From Chromobacterium sp. IIBBL 290-4 (GTDB lineage Bacteria; Pseudomonadota; Gammaproteobacteria; Burkholderiales; Chromobacteriaceae), in assembly GCF_024207115.1 (NCBI RefSeq), contig NZ_CP100128.1, positions 4,774,001-4,838,000 of the forward strand: a stretch of 64,000 nucleotides of DNA, written 5' to 3'. Positions 53,130 through 62,431 of this stretch are shown here, in pieces; position 1 is the stretch's first letter, and every line of letters begins with the position of its first letter. Under the pieces are notes generated by a model that had not been told where the DNA came from, made no database searches, and saw only the letters and a program-made list of their open reading frames with translations. The translations under genes and the position numbers were made by a program.

Positions 53130-56123
53130 TCACGCTTCTCTTGTTAGTTTTCCGCTTGCCAGATCCAGCAGATGCTTGTGATAAAAGTGCAGCAGCTCCC
53201 GCGGCGCGGCCGGCAACGTCGTTTCCGCCAGGCCATCCGCTTCCTTGGCCAGGGCCTGGCAGCGCTTGGCCAGCGCGGCGCAGCCCAGGCTGTAGTCCTC
53301 ATAGCTTCTGGGCCGCGCCGCGCCAGGCAAGGGCGGCCCGGCAGTGCGCCCCGCCTCTCCCGACGGCATGTTCATCAAGGCGCAGGACACAGGCCTCAGC
53401 AATCCGGTCATCAAATCGATGGCGCCGTTCATCAAGCGGGAGCGCCGCAGACTGGCCAAAGGCTTGACAGCGAAATGCTGCGCCATCATCGCCGCCATCA
53501 ACTCGTAAACGCCCAGATACAGCCGCATCAAGGCCCTGGCCTCGCCGTCCTCTACCCGGCTGAGGCCTGCGCCGGCTTCCAAAGCCGGGTTTTTCAGCGC
53601 GGGCAGTCCCGGCTCGAAAGGCTGGGGCTGCGCCGCCAAACGGGAAGACAAATCGCGCAGGCGCTGGAAGTGAGAATGCGGGTAATGCGGAGAATCCAGC
53701 GAGCCGCCCTCGCCCTGATCGGTGACGAAGGCGATGCCGAACAGCGCGCTGTCGCGATCGGACACCTCCAGCTGATAGGCGGGGTGGGCGCGATTGACCA
53801 GTTCGCTGAGGAAAAGATGATGCTCGCCGCCCAGCTTGCCCGCCGCGTCCTCGAACAGCTCCGGCAACGTCTGCAGCGCCTGGCGGATGCCGGCATAGAA
53901 ATCGGCGATATTGCGGCCGGGAGAAGGCAGAAAGCCCGGCCACTCCAGCCGGATGAAGCGCGACAGCGCCGCCTCGGAAAACGGCTCGCAGGCAAACTCG
54001 GTGTCCAGCCCGAAGGCCAGCCGGGCCTCCTCTCCCATCCGCGCCACGCCGGGGCGGAAAGGTTCGCCCAAGGCCATCAGCACATTGTTCACCACCAGAT
54101 AGTGGATCATCTCCTCATGGGCGATTTCCAGCAGCGCCGCGCGGATGCCGCCGTCGCGCCGCCTATCACCGCTGCCGCAAGCCAGGGCCAGCTGCTCCGG
54201 CGTCCATTCGCCCGCCTCCGCCCGCTGCTCGCCTTGCGCGAAATTGGGGATGGAATAGGCGGCATAGAGGTACTGCAACATTACCGACAGCTCCAGATCC
54301 ACCGCCGTTTCCAAGGCGGCGATCAAACCGGCCTTGTCGGCGATGGCCCGCGGCTCGGCCTGCCGGGTTTGCAAACGCTTGGCCCCGCCCTCCACATGCT
54401 CCAGATACTTGAGAAACAGCCTGGCCTTGGGCGCGGACAGCTCGCGCGTGCTGGGCATGTAGTAGCTCTTGTCGCGGTTTTGCGGATCGCACATCTGCCA
54501 CATCAGCCGCGCATAGGTTTCGCACTTGCAGCGGTCGGCCAGGCTGAACACCTTGTCCGACATGAAGGGGTAGATCAGCTCGTAATACATCATCACGTGG
54601 CGGTACAGGAAAGCGTAATCCACCTGCTCCGCCGTGGCCGCGTCCAATGCCCAATCGTCCGGCAGCACCCTGAAACGCAGGCATTCCATCCCGTCATCCA
54701 GCTCGATCCGGCCCGGCCCCGGCGTTTTGCCGGCAATCAGCCACTCGATGTCGCCGTCGCGCGTCCGCGCCTCGATGCCGACCAAGCCCTGGCCCCGCAG
54801 CCGGTGAGACAAGGATGGCCTGGGCCGCCGTTCGCCCCGATAAAAGCTGCGAATCGACACCCGCCGCGGAAAACTCAGCCCTTGCCGGCGGTCTGGCGCT
54901 TCCAAGTACAGATTGTCGGCATCGGTCTGGCTGACCCATTCCTGCTCGCGCCATTGCGCCAAGGCGCCGACCAGTTTCAGCGCCCCCTCAGGGCGGGCGA
55001 GCAGCGGCCGATCGAAAATGCCCTGGTTGCCGGCATAATCCAGATACAGGGTTTGCGGTATCCGGGCGACCAGCTTGCCGTTCTCATCCTGCAGCTCCAG
55101 ATCACCCAGCGGCAGCTTGCCGCCCAGGGCATGTCCCGGCGCGTCCGGCATGGGGGCCGGGCTTCGCGTGGCGAACGGCAGGGCCGCCGCCATATTGAAC
55201 GACACCCGGCCCTCGCCCACCCGCAAAGCGAGCGGCCCCAAACCCTTGCCCTGCGGCCGCAATACTCTCCCAGCCGGATAGCTGGCCAGCTCGTCGCGCC
55301 GCCACAGGCCGATCGCGCCTGACAACTGATGGAACACCGCCGAATTTGGCTGCGGCGGCGTGGACATATTGAACAGCACGTATTGCACCGTCAGGCCGAG
55401 CACATCCTCATCCGCCAGCGCGGCCTGCAAGCGCGCCAAAGCCGACGAACGCGCCGCATCGGCGTGAAACAGGAAGTGCGGCTCGTTTTTGCCGATGGAG
55501 AACTGGAACAAGCGCGCCAGTCCTATTTCATCGTCCAGGAAATGGCCGCCGCGCTCGTGGATGTGCCCCTCGGTAGTCCAACGCGCCGCGTGCGGGCGCT
55601 CGATGTCGGCGGTGAACAACAGCGGCGTTTCGGCGCTCGCTCCGGCCGGGCTGATGGCGAACTGACCGGCGTAGATGGACACCGCGTCGCGCTGTTCGGG
55701 ATCGCAATCCACCCAGCGCGCCCGGTTGAAAGTGGTGCGCAGGTATTCATTGTAATGGCCCCACAGGGCCAGCCGGGCGCCGACCAGCGGATCGGACGCA
55801 TCCCTGCCGCCGTCGGCCAGCTCCACTGCCGAAACCGTCACCCCTTCCCAGGAAAAGTGGTTGTTGCCGCCGGCGTTGTAACCCATGGCCGAGCTGAACG
55901 GCCCATCCGGATTCGGCTTGCCATCCAGCCCATAACGCACCCCCTGCGCATGCAGCGCCTGCTGGAAGGCCTCCGGAGGAAACGAGGGATCGACCGGCGC
56001 GCCGTTCAGCGAAACGGTATTGCTGGCCATGTCGATGGCGCCATGACTGTTGCGATTGGCGGTTGGCGCGTTGACGCGCGCCCAGCCGCCGAAATGCACG
56101 CGGGGAAAATCCAGAACACTCAT
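53130..56123 (-). CDS. vioB: VioB, heme-dependent IPA-imine dimerising enzyme
   Basis: The 997-residue heme protein oxidatively couples two molecules of indole-3-pyruvate imine made by VioA; VioE acts on the product. Length agrees with C. violaceum VioB (998). The N terminus MSVLDFPRVHFGGWARVNAPTAN and a central ferritin-like/iminophenyl-pyruvate dimer synthase region (LELSVMLQYLYAAYSIPNF, LEIAHEEMIHYLVVNNVLMALGE) are typical. The ATG at 56121-56123 is chosen. It is 37 bp after vioA. Confidence 0.97.
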   Translation of the reverse strand: MSVLDFPRVHFGGWARVNAPTANRNSHGAIDMASNTVSLNGAPVDPSFPPEAFQQALHAQGVRYGLDGKPNPDGPFSSAMGYNAGGNNHFSWEGVTVSAVELADGGRDASDPLVGARLALWGHYNEYLRTTFNRARWVDCDPEQRDAVSIYAGQFAISPAGASAETPLLFTADIERPHAARWTTEGHIHERGGHFLDDEIGLARLFQFSIGKNEPHFLFHADAARSSALARLQAALADEDVLGLTVQYVLFNMSTPPQPNSAVFHQLSGAIGLWRRDELASYPAGRVLRPQGKGLGPLALRVGEGRVSFNMAAALPFATRSPAPMPDAPGHALGGKLPLGDLELQDENGKLVARIPQTLYLDYAGNQGIFDRPLLARPEGALKLVGALAQWREQEWVSQTDADNLYLEAPDRRQGLSFPRRVSIRSFYRGERRPRPSLSHRLRGQGLVGIEARTRDGDIEWLIAGKTPGPGRIELDDGMECLRFRVLPDDWALDAATAEQVDYAFLYRHVMMYYELIYPFMSDKVFSLADRCKCETYARLMWQMCDPQNRDKSYYMPSTRELSAPKARLFLKYLEHVEGGAKRLQTRQAEPRAIADKAGLIAALETAVDLELSVMLQYLYAAYSIPNFAQGEQRAEAGEWTPEQLALACGSGDRRRDGGIRAALLEIAHEEMIHYLVVNNVLMALGEPFRPGVARMGEEARLAFGLDTEFACEPFSEAALSRFIRLEWPGFLPSPGRNIADFYAGIRQALQTLPELFEDAAGKLGGEHHLFLSELVNRAHPAYQLEVSDRDSALFGIAFVTDQGEGGSLDSPHYPHSHFQRLRDLSSRLAAQPQPFEPGLPALKNPALEAGAGLSRVEDGEARALMRLYLGVYELMAAMMAQHFAVKPLASLRRSRLMNGAIDLMTGLLRPVSCALMNMPSGEAGRTAGPPLPGAARPRSYEDYSLGCAALAKRCQALAKEADGLAETTLPAAPRELLHFYHKHLLDLASGKLTREA

Positions 56124-56160
56124 GCCGCAGCCTCCCATCCCGCCATCATCGATATCTTTC

Positions 56161-57423
56161 TCATGCGCACAGACAGGATTCGATTTGTTCCAGCAGCAAG
56201 GCGCTGCCGGCGCGGGCGCTGATCAAGGCGCCCTCCATCCAGCCGCAATGCTCGGTGAAAGCGTCGGAACAGGCGATGATGGCGCTCTCCGGGTGTTGAA
56301 TGGCCGGCGCATGGCCCGCGCCGGCGTCCCGGCAAAACTCCACGCCATGCGGCCAATATTGCTGCACATGGCTGGCCGGCAAGGGCACCGCCTCCAGCGG
56401 CAAGTCCAAAGCCTGGGCCAGGCAACTGCGGACATGCTCCAGATACCATGCCTCGCCGTCCGACAGGGTGACGCGCCAGTAATCGGCCGCCGCGCTGTCG
56501 GTGTAGAAAAAGACGTGGCGATCGCCCTTGAAATAAATTTTCCGCAACGGGTTATCGACAATGCGCACCTGGTCGCGCAGACCCAAGGCATCCCACCAGG
56601 GCTGCTCGTAAACCAGAAAGGCCTTGAATAAGGGCAAGGAGCCATAGCGCGTCTCGCCCCACGCTGCGGGAAAATCCACGCCGGCTTTTGACAAGGCGGA
56701 AGGCGGCATCGCCAATACAAGAAAGCGGCAACGCAATATATGCTTCTCGCCGCTCTCATCCAGCAAAACCAGCTCATGCCTGCCGGCGCCGCCGCGCGTC
56801 TCGATCAAGCGCAAGCCCAAATGGAATTGAACGCCTTGGGCCTGGGCATATTGCTGCAGGCTGTCGGTCAAATCATTAAACCCATCCGCGGCGGAAAACC
56901 ATGGATGCTCATCCTGACCGGCGATATTCTGGACCTCCGGATGCTTGCCGATAATATCGTATGCCATTTCTGCAGAAATGATAGGCAGAAACAAGGCATC
57001 GTAGCCCAAAGAGCGGATCAAATCGAAAGCGCGCCCTTCCCCATGAAAGCGGGCGACAAAATCCATGAAGGGCATATGACCAAAAGCCGCCAGATTGCCT
57101 TCCATTTCACGCAACAAAATTCTCATATCCTGCTGCGCGGCGTTTTCAACGTTGATTTTGGTGAAAGGGAAAGTCACGCTGCGAATGCCGTGCTGCTGCA
57201 AAGCCTGGTGAAAGTTTGGGTGCCAATGAGGCGAATAGCGGCCAGCGCCCAGTTCTACCACGCTGCCGCAATCCAGGCTGCGCGAGCGGACCCTTCCCCC
57301 GGTGGCCGGCCTGGCATCGACAACGCTGATCGTCAACTCCCGACACAATGGAGATTCAAGCAGATGATTCACGCAGCTCAAGCCGCTCATGCCTGCCCCT
57401 ACAATGCAAATATCTGCTTCCAA
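56161..57423 (-). CDS. vioA: VioA, FAD-dependent L-tryptophan oxidase
   Basis: The enzyme oxidises L-tryptophan to indole-3-pyruvate imine, the first step of violacein synthesis. The FAD motif DICIVGAGMSGLSC is at residues 4-17, ELGAGRYSP contains Arg62 (Arg64 in C. violaceum numbering), and GSLPLFKAFLVY and FFYTDS carry the conserved substrate-site Lys and Tyr. The start is probably TTG at 57421-57423, with AAGGGAG 8 nt upstream; this gives 420 residues against 418 in C. violaceum. The in-frame ATG at 57475-57477 would add 18 residues without homology. Confidence 0.96.
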   Translation of the reverse strand: MEADICIVGAGMSGLSCVNHLLESPLCRELTISVVDARPATGGRVRSRSLDCGSVVELGAGRYSPHWHPNFHQALQQHGIRSVTFPFTKINVENAAQQDMRILLREMEGNLAAFGHMPFMDFVARFHGEGRAFDLIRSLGYDALFLPIISAEMAYDIIGKHPEVQNIAGQDEHPWFSAADGFNDLTDSLQQYAQAQGVQFHLGLRLIETRGGAGRHELVLLDESGEKHILRCRFLVLAMPPSALSKAGVDFPAAWGETRYGSLPLFKAFLVYEQPWWDALGLRDQVRIVDNPLRKIYFKGDRHVFFYTDSAAADYWRVTLSDGEAWYLEHVRSCLAQALDLPLEAVPLPASHVQQYWPHGVEFCRDAGAGHAPAIQHPESAIIACSDAFTEHCGWMEGALISARAGSALLLEQIESCLCA

Positions 57424-57625
57424 TGCACCCACTCCCTTGCCTGACGAGCTAATACATTCAAGTTTGCGACCGCCCATGACGGCGCAGAATGCAATTAACG
57501 CAGCCTTGATTTGAACATGGAAAATACAGACGACAACTTACCAACTAAGAATGCAACGACAAAAAACAGTTTCAAACACCACTACACATGCTGGACAACG
57601 CTAATTTAAACAAGAGGAAATTTCA

Positions 57626-57668
57626 AAATTATTGCCTGCCAAAATTAAATAACTGTCCAATATGTCAG
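57626..57668 (-). promoter_or_regulatory. Quorum-sensing promoter of vioABCDE: CviR box plus -10
   Basis: CTGTCCAATATGTCAG (57653-57668) matches the reported CviR consensus CTGNCCNNNNGGNCAG with a single mismatch. On the minus strand a -10-like TAATTT lies at 57626-57631, placing the box centre at about -42 from the inferred start site (near 57619), the class II position for LuxR-type activators. The gap to vioA implies a 5' leader of about 200 nt. Confidence 0.7.
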
Positions 57669-57796
57669 ATCAAACTGTGCCAATTCATCTAAAACAAACG
57701 ATTAAATTAACATTCATATAAAAATAATCATTAAAAAGACAATACTGCATCAGCGTCCTTGAAATGCGCTTGTCATTCAAATGTATTTCAGACAAT

Positions 57797-57826
57797 AAAA
57801 AACGCGAAGCTTTTCAGCTTCGCGTT
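57797..57826 (-). terminator. Rho-independent terminator of gph
   Basis: AACGCGAAGC (57801-57810) pairs with GCTTCGCGTT (57817-57826) around TTTTCA; on the minus strand the stem runs into six T. It lies about 30 bp after the gph stop. Confidence 0.87.
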
Positions 57827-57858
57827 GCATTTCCTGACTGGCAATATTGCCTTGAGGA

Positions 57859-58512
57859 CTATTGATCCAGATGTTTCAGCAAGTCCAAAGGATGATCGAT
57901 ATCGATATCGGCGCCCCACTCCTGCGGCCTGTCTTCTGCGGCGATATAGCCCCAATTCGCCAACACCGTCTTCATGCCGACAATGCGCCCGGCCTGGATG
58001 TCGCGCTCGGCATCGCCCACATAAACGCAATGCTCCGGCGCGATGCCGATCAGCCCGGCCGCATACAGCATGGGCTTGGGATCGGGCTTAGGCACCCCGA
58101 CCGTATCCCCGCTCACCGTCACCGCCGGCGGGATGACGAAAGGCAGCCACGGCACCAGCCGGTCGGTAAAGCGCATAGACTTGTTGGTGATGATGCCCCA
58201 GGCCAGGCCGCGCCGATCCAGCTCGGCGATCAGCTCATTGACGCCATCGAACAAGGTGGTTTCGCCGGTGAAGCTGGCGTCGTAATGATCCATGAAGCGC
58301 ACCCGCAACGCCTCGGCGCGCTCAGCGTCCAAGCCCTCTCCAAAACCCAGCCTCACCAATGCGCGCGCGCCGTGGCTGGCCATGGGGCGAACCGCCTCAT
58401 AAGGCTGCGGCGGCATGCCCTCCTCCGCCAGCAGTCGGTTCAGCGCCGCGCCCAGGTCGCGCGCGGTGTCGGCCAGAGTGCCGTCCAGGTCGAATAACAC
58501 GGCTTTGATCAT
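57859..58512 (-). CDS. gph: Phosphoglycolate phosphatase (HAD family)
   Basis: The 217-residue HAD phosphatase is expected to remove phosphate from 2-phosphoglycolate. Motif I is FDLDGTLADT (Asp8, Asp10), motif II Thr/Ser in GIITNKS, and motif IV HCVYVGDAERDI; VTVSGDTVGVPKPDPKPML is typical of Gph. The start ATG at 58510-58512 is preferred over a GTG nine bases upstream. Unlike the HAD gene at 41.8 kb, both motif I aspartates are present. It is 42 bp after ilvA and probably co-transcribed. Confidence 0.9.
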   Translation of the reverse strand: MIKAVLFDLDGTLADTARDLGAALNRLLAEEGMPPQPYEAVRPMASHGARALVRLGFGEGLDAERAEALRVRFMDHYDASFTGETTLFDGVNELIAELDRRGLAWGIITNKSMRFTDRLVPWLPFVIPPAVTVSGDTVGVPKPDPKPMLYAAGLIGIAPEHCVYVGDAERDIQAGRIVGMKTVLANWGYIAAEDRPQEWGADIDIDHPLDLLKHLDQ

Positions 58513-58554
58513 CTTGCTCACTTCACAGAATCGCGATAATCCGCCATTGCACCA

Positions 58555-60084
58555 TCAACGGATGGTCTTGCCAAGGAATAGCCGGTAGGCCGGGTTATGA
58601 GTTTCCTCGACACAGGGGTAGCCCAAGGTGTCCAAAAACTGCTGGAAGGCTTGCACGTCGTTGGCGGGCACCTGGATGCCCACCAACACCCGGCCATAGT
58701 CCGCGCCATGGTTGCGGTAATGGAACAGGCTGATGTTCCAGTCGGTGCGCATCGCTTCCAGAAAGCGCATCAGCGCGCCCGGACGGTCGGGGAATTCAAA
58801 GCGCAGCACCCGCTCGTCCTTCAGTTGCGGCGCGTGGCCGCCCACCAGATGGCGGATGTGCAGCTTGGCCAGTTCGTTATCGGTCAGGTCGATGCCATCC
58901 AGCTCCTCGGAGCGCAAATCGCCCAATAGTTTTTCCACATCGTCCTTGCCGGCGATCTGCACCCCGACGAAAACATGCGCCACGCTGGGGTCGGCGAAAC
59001 GATAGTTGAATTCGGTGATGTTGCGGCCGCCTATCACCGAACAGAAGCGCTTGAAGCTGCCCGGCTTCTCGGGAATGGTGACGGCGATGATGGCCTCGCG
59101 CCGCTCCCCCAGCTCAGAGCGTTCCGACACATGGCGCAGCCGGTCGAAGTTCATATTGGCGCCGCAGGCGATGGCCACCAGCGTCTTGTCCCTACAGCCC
59201 TCGCGCTCGACATAGGCTTTGGCGCCGGCCACCGCCAGCGCGCCGGCGGGCTCGACGATAGAGCGGGTGTCCTCGAAAATGTCCTTGATCGCCGCGCAGA
59301 TGGCGTCGGAATCGACCAGGATGATCTCATCAAGCAGTTCGCGGCAGATGCGGAAGGTTTCCTCGCCCACCAGTTTCACCGCCACGCCGTCGGCGAACAG
59401 GCCCACGTCCTTGAGCTCGACGCGCTCGCCCTTTTCTATCGACTGGCGCATGGCGTCGGAATCCACCGGCTGCACGCCGATCACTTTCACCTCCGGCTTC
59501 AGCCGCTTGATGAAGCTGGCCACGCCGGCGGCCAGGCCGCCGCCGCCGATGGCGACGAACACCGCGTCCAGATCGTCCGGGTGCTGGCGCAGGATCTCCA
59601 TGCCCACCGTGCCCTGGCCGGCGATCACGTCCGGGTCGTCGAAGGGCGGAATATAGGTGCGGCCGCTTTCCTCTGCCAATTTCACCGCGTGCTGATAGGC
59701 TTCGTTGAAGGAGTCGCCAGACAACACCACCTGGCCGCCGCGCTGCTTGACCGCGTCAATCTTGATCTGCGGCGTGGTGATCGGCATCACGATTACCGCC
59801 TCGCAGCCCAGCTTGCTGGCCGACAAGGCCACGCCCTGAGCGTGGTTGCCGGCGCTGGCGGTGATCACGCCGCGCGCGCGCTGCTCGGCCGTCAGCTTGG
59901 CCATTTTGTTGTATGCGCCGCGCAGCTTGAACGAGAACACCGGCTGCAGATCCTCGCGCTTGAGCAAAATGCGATTACCATAGCGGCGCGACAGATTAGG
60001 CGCCAGGTCCAGCGGCGTTTCCACCGCCACGTCGTAAACCCGCGAGGTGAGGATGCGTTCCAGATAGTCTTGCTTATTGCTCAT
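58555..60084 (-). CDS. ilvA: Threonine ammonia-lyase, biosynthetic (threonine deaminase)
   Basis: The 509-residue PLP enzyme converts threonine to 2-oxobutanoate, the first step of isoleucine synthesis. PLP Lys53 is in SFKLRGAYNKM; the glycine-rich phosphate loop is GGGGLAAG; the serine/threonine-binding ASAGNHAQGVA is intact. Two C-terminal ACT-like regulatory domains (from about 330) indicate feedback control by isoleucine and distinguish it from the short catabolic TdcB. It diverges from the D,D-carboxypeptidase gene. Confidence 0.96.
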   Translation of the reverse strand: MSNKQDYLERILTSRVYDVAVETPLDLAPNLSRRYGNRILLKREDLQPVFSFKLRGAYNKMAKLTAEQRARGVITASAGNHAQGVALSASKLGCEAVIVMPITTPQIKIDAVKQRGGQVVLSGDSFNEAYQHAVKLAEESGRTYIPPFDDPDVIAGQGTVGMEILRQHPDDLDAVFVAIGGGGLAAGVASFIKRLKPEVKVIGVQPVDSDAMRQSIEKGERVELKDVGLFADGVAVKLVGEETFRICRELLDEIILVDSDAICAAIKDIFEDTRSIVEPAGALAVAGAKAYVEREGCRDKTLVAIACGANMNFDRLRHVSERSELGERREAIIAVTIPEKPGSFKRFCSVIGGRNITEFNYRFADPSVAHVFVGVQIAGKDDVEKLLGDLRSEELDGIDLTDNELAKLHIRHLVGGHAPQLKDERVLRFEFPDRPGALMRFLEAMRTDWNISLFHYRNHGADYGRVLVGIQVPANDVQAFQQFLDTLGYPCVEETHNPAYRLFLGKTIR

Positions 60085-60239
60085 GGCGCTGCTTTCGTCC
60101 CTGTAGTTTCTTATCTTTGAACTGTCAGACTAACAGGAACTCCAAAGCGGCGGGAAGCCTGGGCGACGTTCTTTTTTTGCATTGCAGCAACAAGCGTGTC
60201 GGACAGGTTTTTTCCGGCCTCCCTGGTAGCCTGAGCGTG

Positions 60240-60245
60240 TATAAT
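60240..60245 (+). promoter_or_regulatory. Candidate -10 element of the D,D-carboxypeptidase gene
   Basis: A perfect TATAAT lies 45 nt before the start codon; the -35 region is not obvious. It is the strongest -10 match in the 206-bp divergent gap with ilvA. Confidence 0.45.
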
Positions 60246-60290
60246 CTTCGGCTACTGTTTGTGTCACCCCATGCAAGCCCACGCCAGAAC

Positions 60291-61436
60291 ATGAAAAAAC
60301 TCACCTCTGCCCTGGTAGCCGCCGCGCTGGCGCTGCCCTCTTTCGCCTTCGCCAATGCCGCCTTCACGCCGCCGGCCCCGGACATCGCCGGCAAAGCTTA
60401 TTATCTGTTGGATTACAACAGCGAGCAGGTGCTGGCGCAGCGCGATCCCGACAACCGCATCGAGCCGGCCTCGCTGACCAAGCTGATGACCGCCTACCTC
60501 ACCTTCAAGGCGCTGAAGGAAAAGCGCCTGACGCTGGAGCAGACGCTGACGGTATCGCAGCGCGGCTGGAAAACCGAAGGCTCGCGCATGTTCCTGGACC
60601 CGAAAGTCCCGGCCAAGGTGGATGACCTGATCAAGGGCATGATTGTCCAGTCCGGCAACGACGCCTGCGTGACGCTGGCTGAAGCCATCGCCGGCAGCGA
60701 AGACGTGTTCGCCCAGATGATGACCCAGCAAGCGCAAAAGCTGGGCATGAAAAACACCACTTTCAAGAACGCCACCGGCCTGCCCAATCCCGAGCACCTG
60801 ACCACGGTGCACGACCTGGCCATTCTGGCCTCGGCGCTGATTCACGACTTCCCCGAGTTCTACCCGATCTACTCGATGAAGTCCTTCACCTACAACAATA
60901 TCCAGCAGCCCAACCGCAACCTGCTGCTCTACCGCGACCCGAATGTGGATGGCATGAAAACCGGCTACACCGACAACGCCGGCTACAATATGGTGACCTC
61001 CAGCCACCGCGACGGCCGCCGCGTGATTTCCGTCGTCGTCGGCACCGCCAGCCCCGAGGCGCGCGCGGTGGAAAGCTCCAAGCTGCTGAACTACGGCTTG
61101 CAATTCTTCGATACGCCCAAACTATATGCGGCGAACACCCGCGTTTCCGATGTCGCCGTCTACAAGGGCAGCGAGAAGAAAGTGGAAGTGGGCTTCGGCC
61201 ATGACGTGTTCGCCACCGTGGCCAAGGGCCAGGCCTCCAAGCTGAAGGCCGACCTGACCACCATGCAGCCCTTGATCGCGCCGATCAAGGCCGGCCAGGT
61301 GGTGGGCAAGCTGGTGGTTTCTCTCGATGGGAAGCCATTGCTGGAGCGTCCGGTGGTAGCATTGAAGGCCGTCGAGGAAGGCAACTTCTTCAGCCGTTTG
61401 TGGGATAGCCTGAAACTGCTGCTCGGCTGGAAGTAA
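60291..61436 (+). CDS. dacC: D-alanyl-D-alanine carboxypeptidase (PBP5/6 type)
   Basis: The 381-residue low-molecular-weight PBP trims the terminal D-Ala from peptidoglycan stem peptides. A signal peptide (about 1-22, ending AFA-NA) leads into the active site SxxK (Ser61-Lys64, PASLTKLM), SGN 121-123 and KTG 223-225 (DGMKTGYTDNAGYN). The PBP5_C beta domain follows, ending in an amphipathic anchor helix (FFSRLWDSLKLLLGWK) that binds the outer face of the inner membrane. The start MKKLTSAL is chosen for the signal peptide; 58 open codons upstream overlap the promoter. The dacA/dacC choice is arbitrary. Confidence 0.95.
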   Translation: MKKLTSALVAAALALPSFAFANAAFTPPAPDIAGKAYYLLDYNSEQVLAQRDPDNRIEPASLTKLMTAYLTFKALKEKRLTLEQTLTVSQRGWKTEGSRMFLDPKVPAKVDDLIKGMIVQSGNDACVTLAEAIAGSEDVFAQMMTQQAQKLGMKNTTFKNATGLPNPEHLTTVHDLAILASALIHDFPEFYPIYSMKSFTYNNIQQPNRNLLLYRDPNVDGMKTGYTDNAGYNMVTSSHRDGRRVISVVVGTASPEARAVESSKLLNYGLQFFDTPKLYAANTRVSDVAVYKGSEKKVEVGFGHDVFATVAKGQASKLKADLTTMQPLIAPIKAGQVVGKLVVSLDGKPLLERPVVALKAVEEGNFFSRLWDSLKLLLGWK

Positions 61437-61512
61437 TTCGCAGTAGAATCATGTAGTAAGCAGCGCCGCGGCCTGACCGCGGCCTGTTTGTTTTGCAATT
61501 GCGTTTGAGTAG

Positions 61513-61788
61513 ATGAAAATGTCCGACGAAAAACAGGAATTGATGGAATTCCCCTGCCGCTTCCCGCTCAAGATCATGGGCGAGCGTCATGACGAATTTG
61601 TCGCCACCATGACCGAAGTGGTCCGCATCCACGCGCCCGATCTCGCCGAGATCGACGTGGTGCTGCGCGAAAGCACCGGCGGCCGCTTTTACGCGCTGAC
61701 CATCACCGTCACCGCCACCTCGCGCCAGCAGCTGGACAGCATCTACCTGTCGCTGACCGGCCACCCGATGGTCAAGATGGTTCTCTAA
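61513..61788 (+). CDS. ybeD: YbeD-like DUF493 protein
   Basis: The 91-residue protein has the small ACT-like fold of the DUF493/YbeD family, of unknown function. [13 protein letters not shown] at the start and [36 protein letters not shown] at the end are the family pattern. It sits between the D,D-carboxypeptidase and lipB, the order dacA-ybeD-lipB-lipA found in E. coli and many proteobacteria. The ATG at 61519 is an alternative start. Confidence 0.92.
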   Translation: MKMSDEKQELMEFPCRFPLKIMGERHDEFVATMTEVVRIHAPDLAEIDVVLRESTGGRFYALTITVTATSRQQLDSIYLSLTGHPMVKMVL

Positions 61789-61807
61789 GACAAAGCCGGG
61801 AGTTCAG

Positions 61808-62431
61808 GTGCCACGCATCGTCAAACAACTGGGCCGAGTGGATTACGAACCCACTTGGCGCGCCATGCAGGCCTTCACCGATCAGCGCCAGCCGGACACG
61901 GCGGATGAGCTGTGGGTGGTGGAGCATCCGCCCGTCTATACCCAGGGCCTGGCCGGCAAGCCGGAACACCTGCTGGAGCAACATGACATCCCGGTGGTGC
62001 AGACCGACCGCGGCGGCCAGATCACCTACCACGGTCCCGGCCAGCTGGTGGTGTATCTGCTGATCGATTTCAAGCGCATGCATATCGGCGTGCGCGAGCT
62101 GGTGCGCCACATCGAGCAGGCCGTCATCGACATGCTGGCCGAGCAAGGCATCGCCGCCAACGGCGACGTGGACGCCCCCGGCGTGTACGTGGACGGCGCC
62201 AAGATCTGCTCGCTGGGCCTGCGCATCAAGAACGGCGCGGTCTACCACGGCCTGAGCCTGAACGTGGACATGGACCTGACGCCGTTTAGCTGGATCAACC
62301 CTTGCGGCTACGCCAACCTCAAGGTGACCCACATGAAGAATCTGGGCGTGAACCTCACGGTAGCCGCAGCGGCCGACAAGCTGCTGCCGCACCTGGAACG
62401 CCACCTGAGCATAAGCAAGGAGACCGCATGA
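61808..62431 (+). CDS. lipB: Octanoyl-[ACP]:protein N-octanoyltransferase
   Basis: The 207-residue enzyme moves octanoate from ACP to the lipoyl domains of 2-oxoacid dehydrogenases and the glycine cleavage system. The motifs [25 protein letters not shown] (catalytic Lys) and INPCGY (catalytic Cys) are present. The start is a GTG with GGGAG 5 nt upstream. It follows ybeD by 19 bp and overlaps lipA in an ATGA junction. Confidence 0.95.
   Translation: MPRIVKQLGRVDYEPTWRAMQAFTDQRQPDTADELWVVEHPPVYTQGLAGKPEHLLEQHDIPVVQTDRGGQITYHGPGQLVVYLLIDFKRMHIGVRELVRHIEQAVIDMLAEQGIAANGDVDAPGVYVDGAKICSLGLRIKNGAVYHGLSLNVDMDLTPFSWINPCGYANLKVTHMKNLGVNLTVAAAADKLLPHLERHLSISKETA

Larger units (their letters stand above)
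57478..57858. other. Vio upstream region
   Basis: About 380 bp, strikingly A+T rich compared with the rest of the window, hold the vio promoter with the CviR-type box and the gph terminator at the right end. No open frame with coding character was found on either strand. Confidence 0.7.

Noticed and set aside
53172..55322. A 716-codon plus-strand open frame opposite vioB
   Set aside because: Antisense to vioB, whose length and sequence match the known protein; the plus-strand translation is Arg/Gln-rich with no domain.
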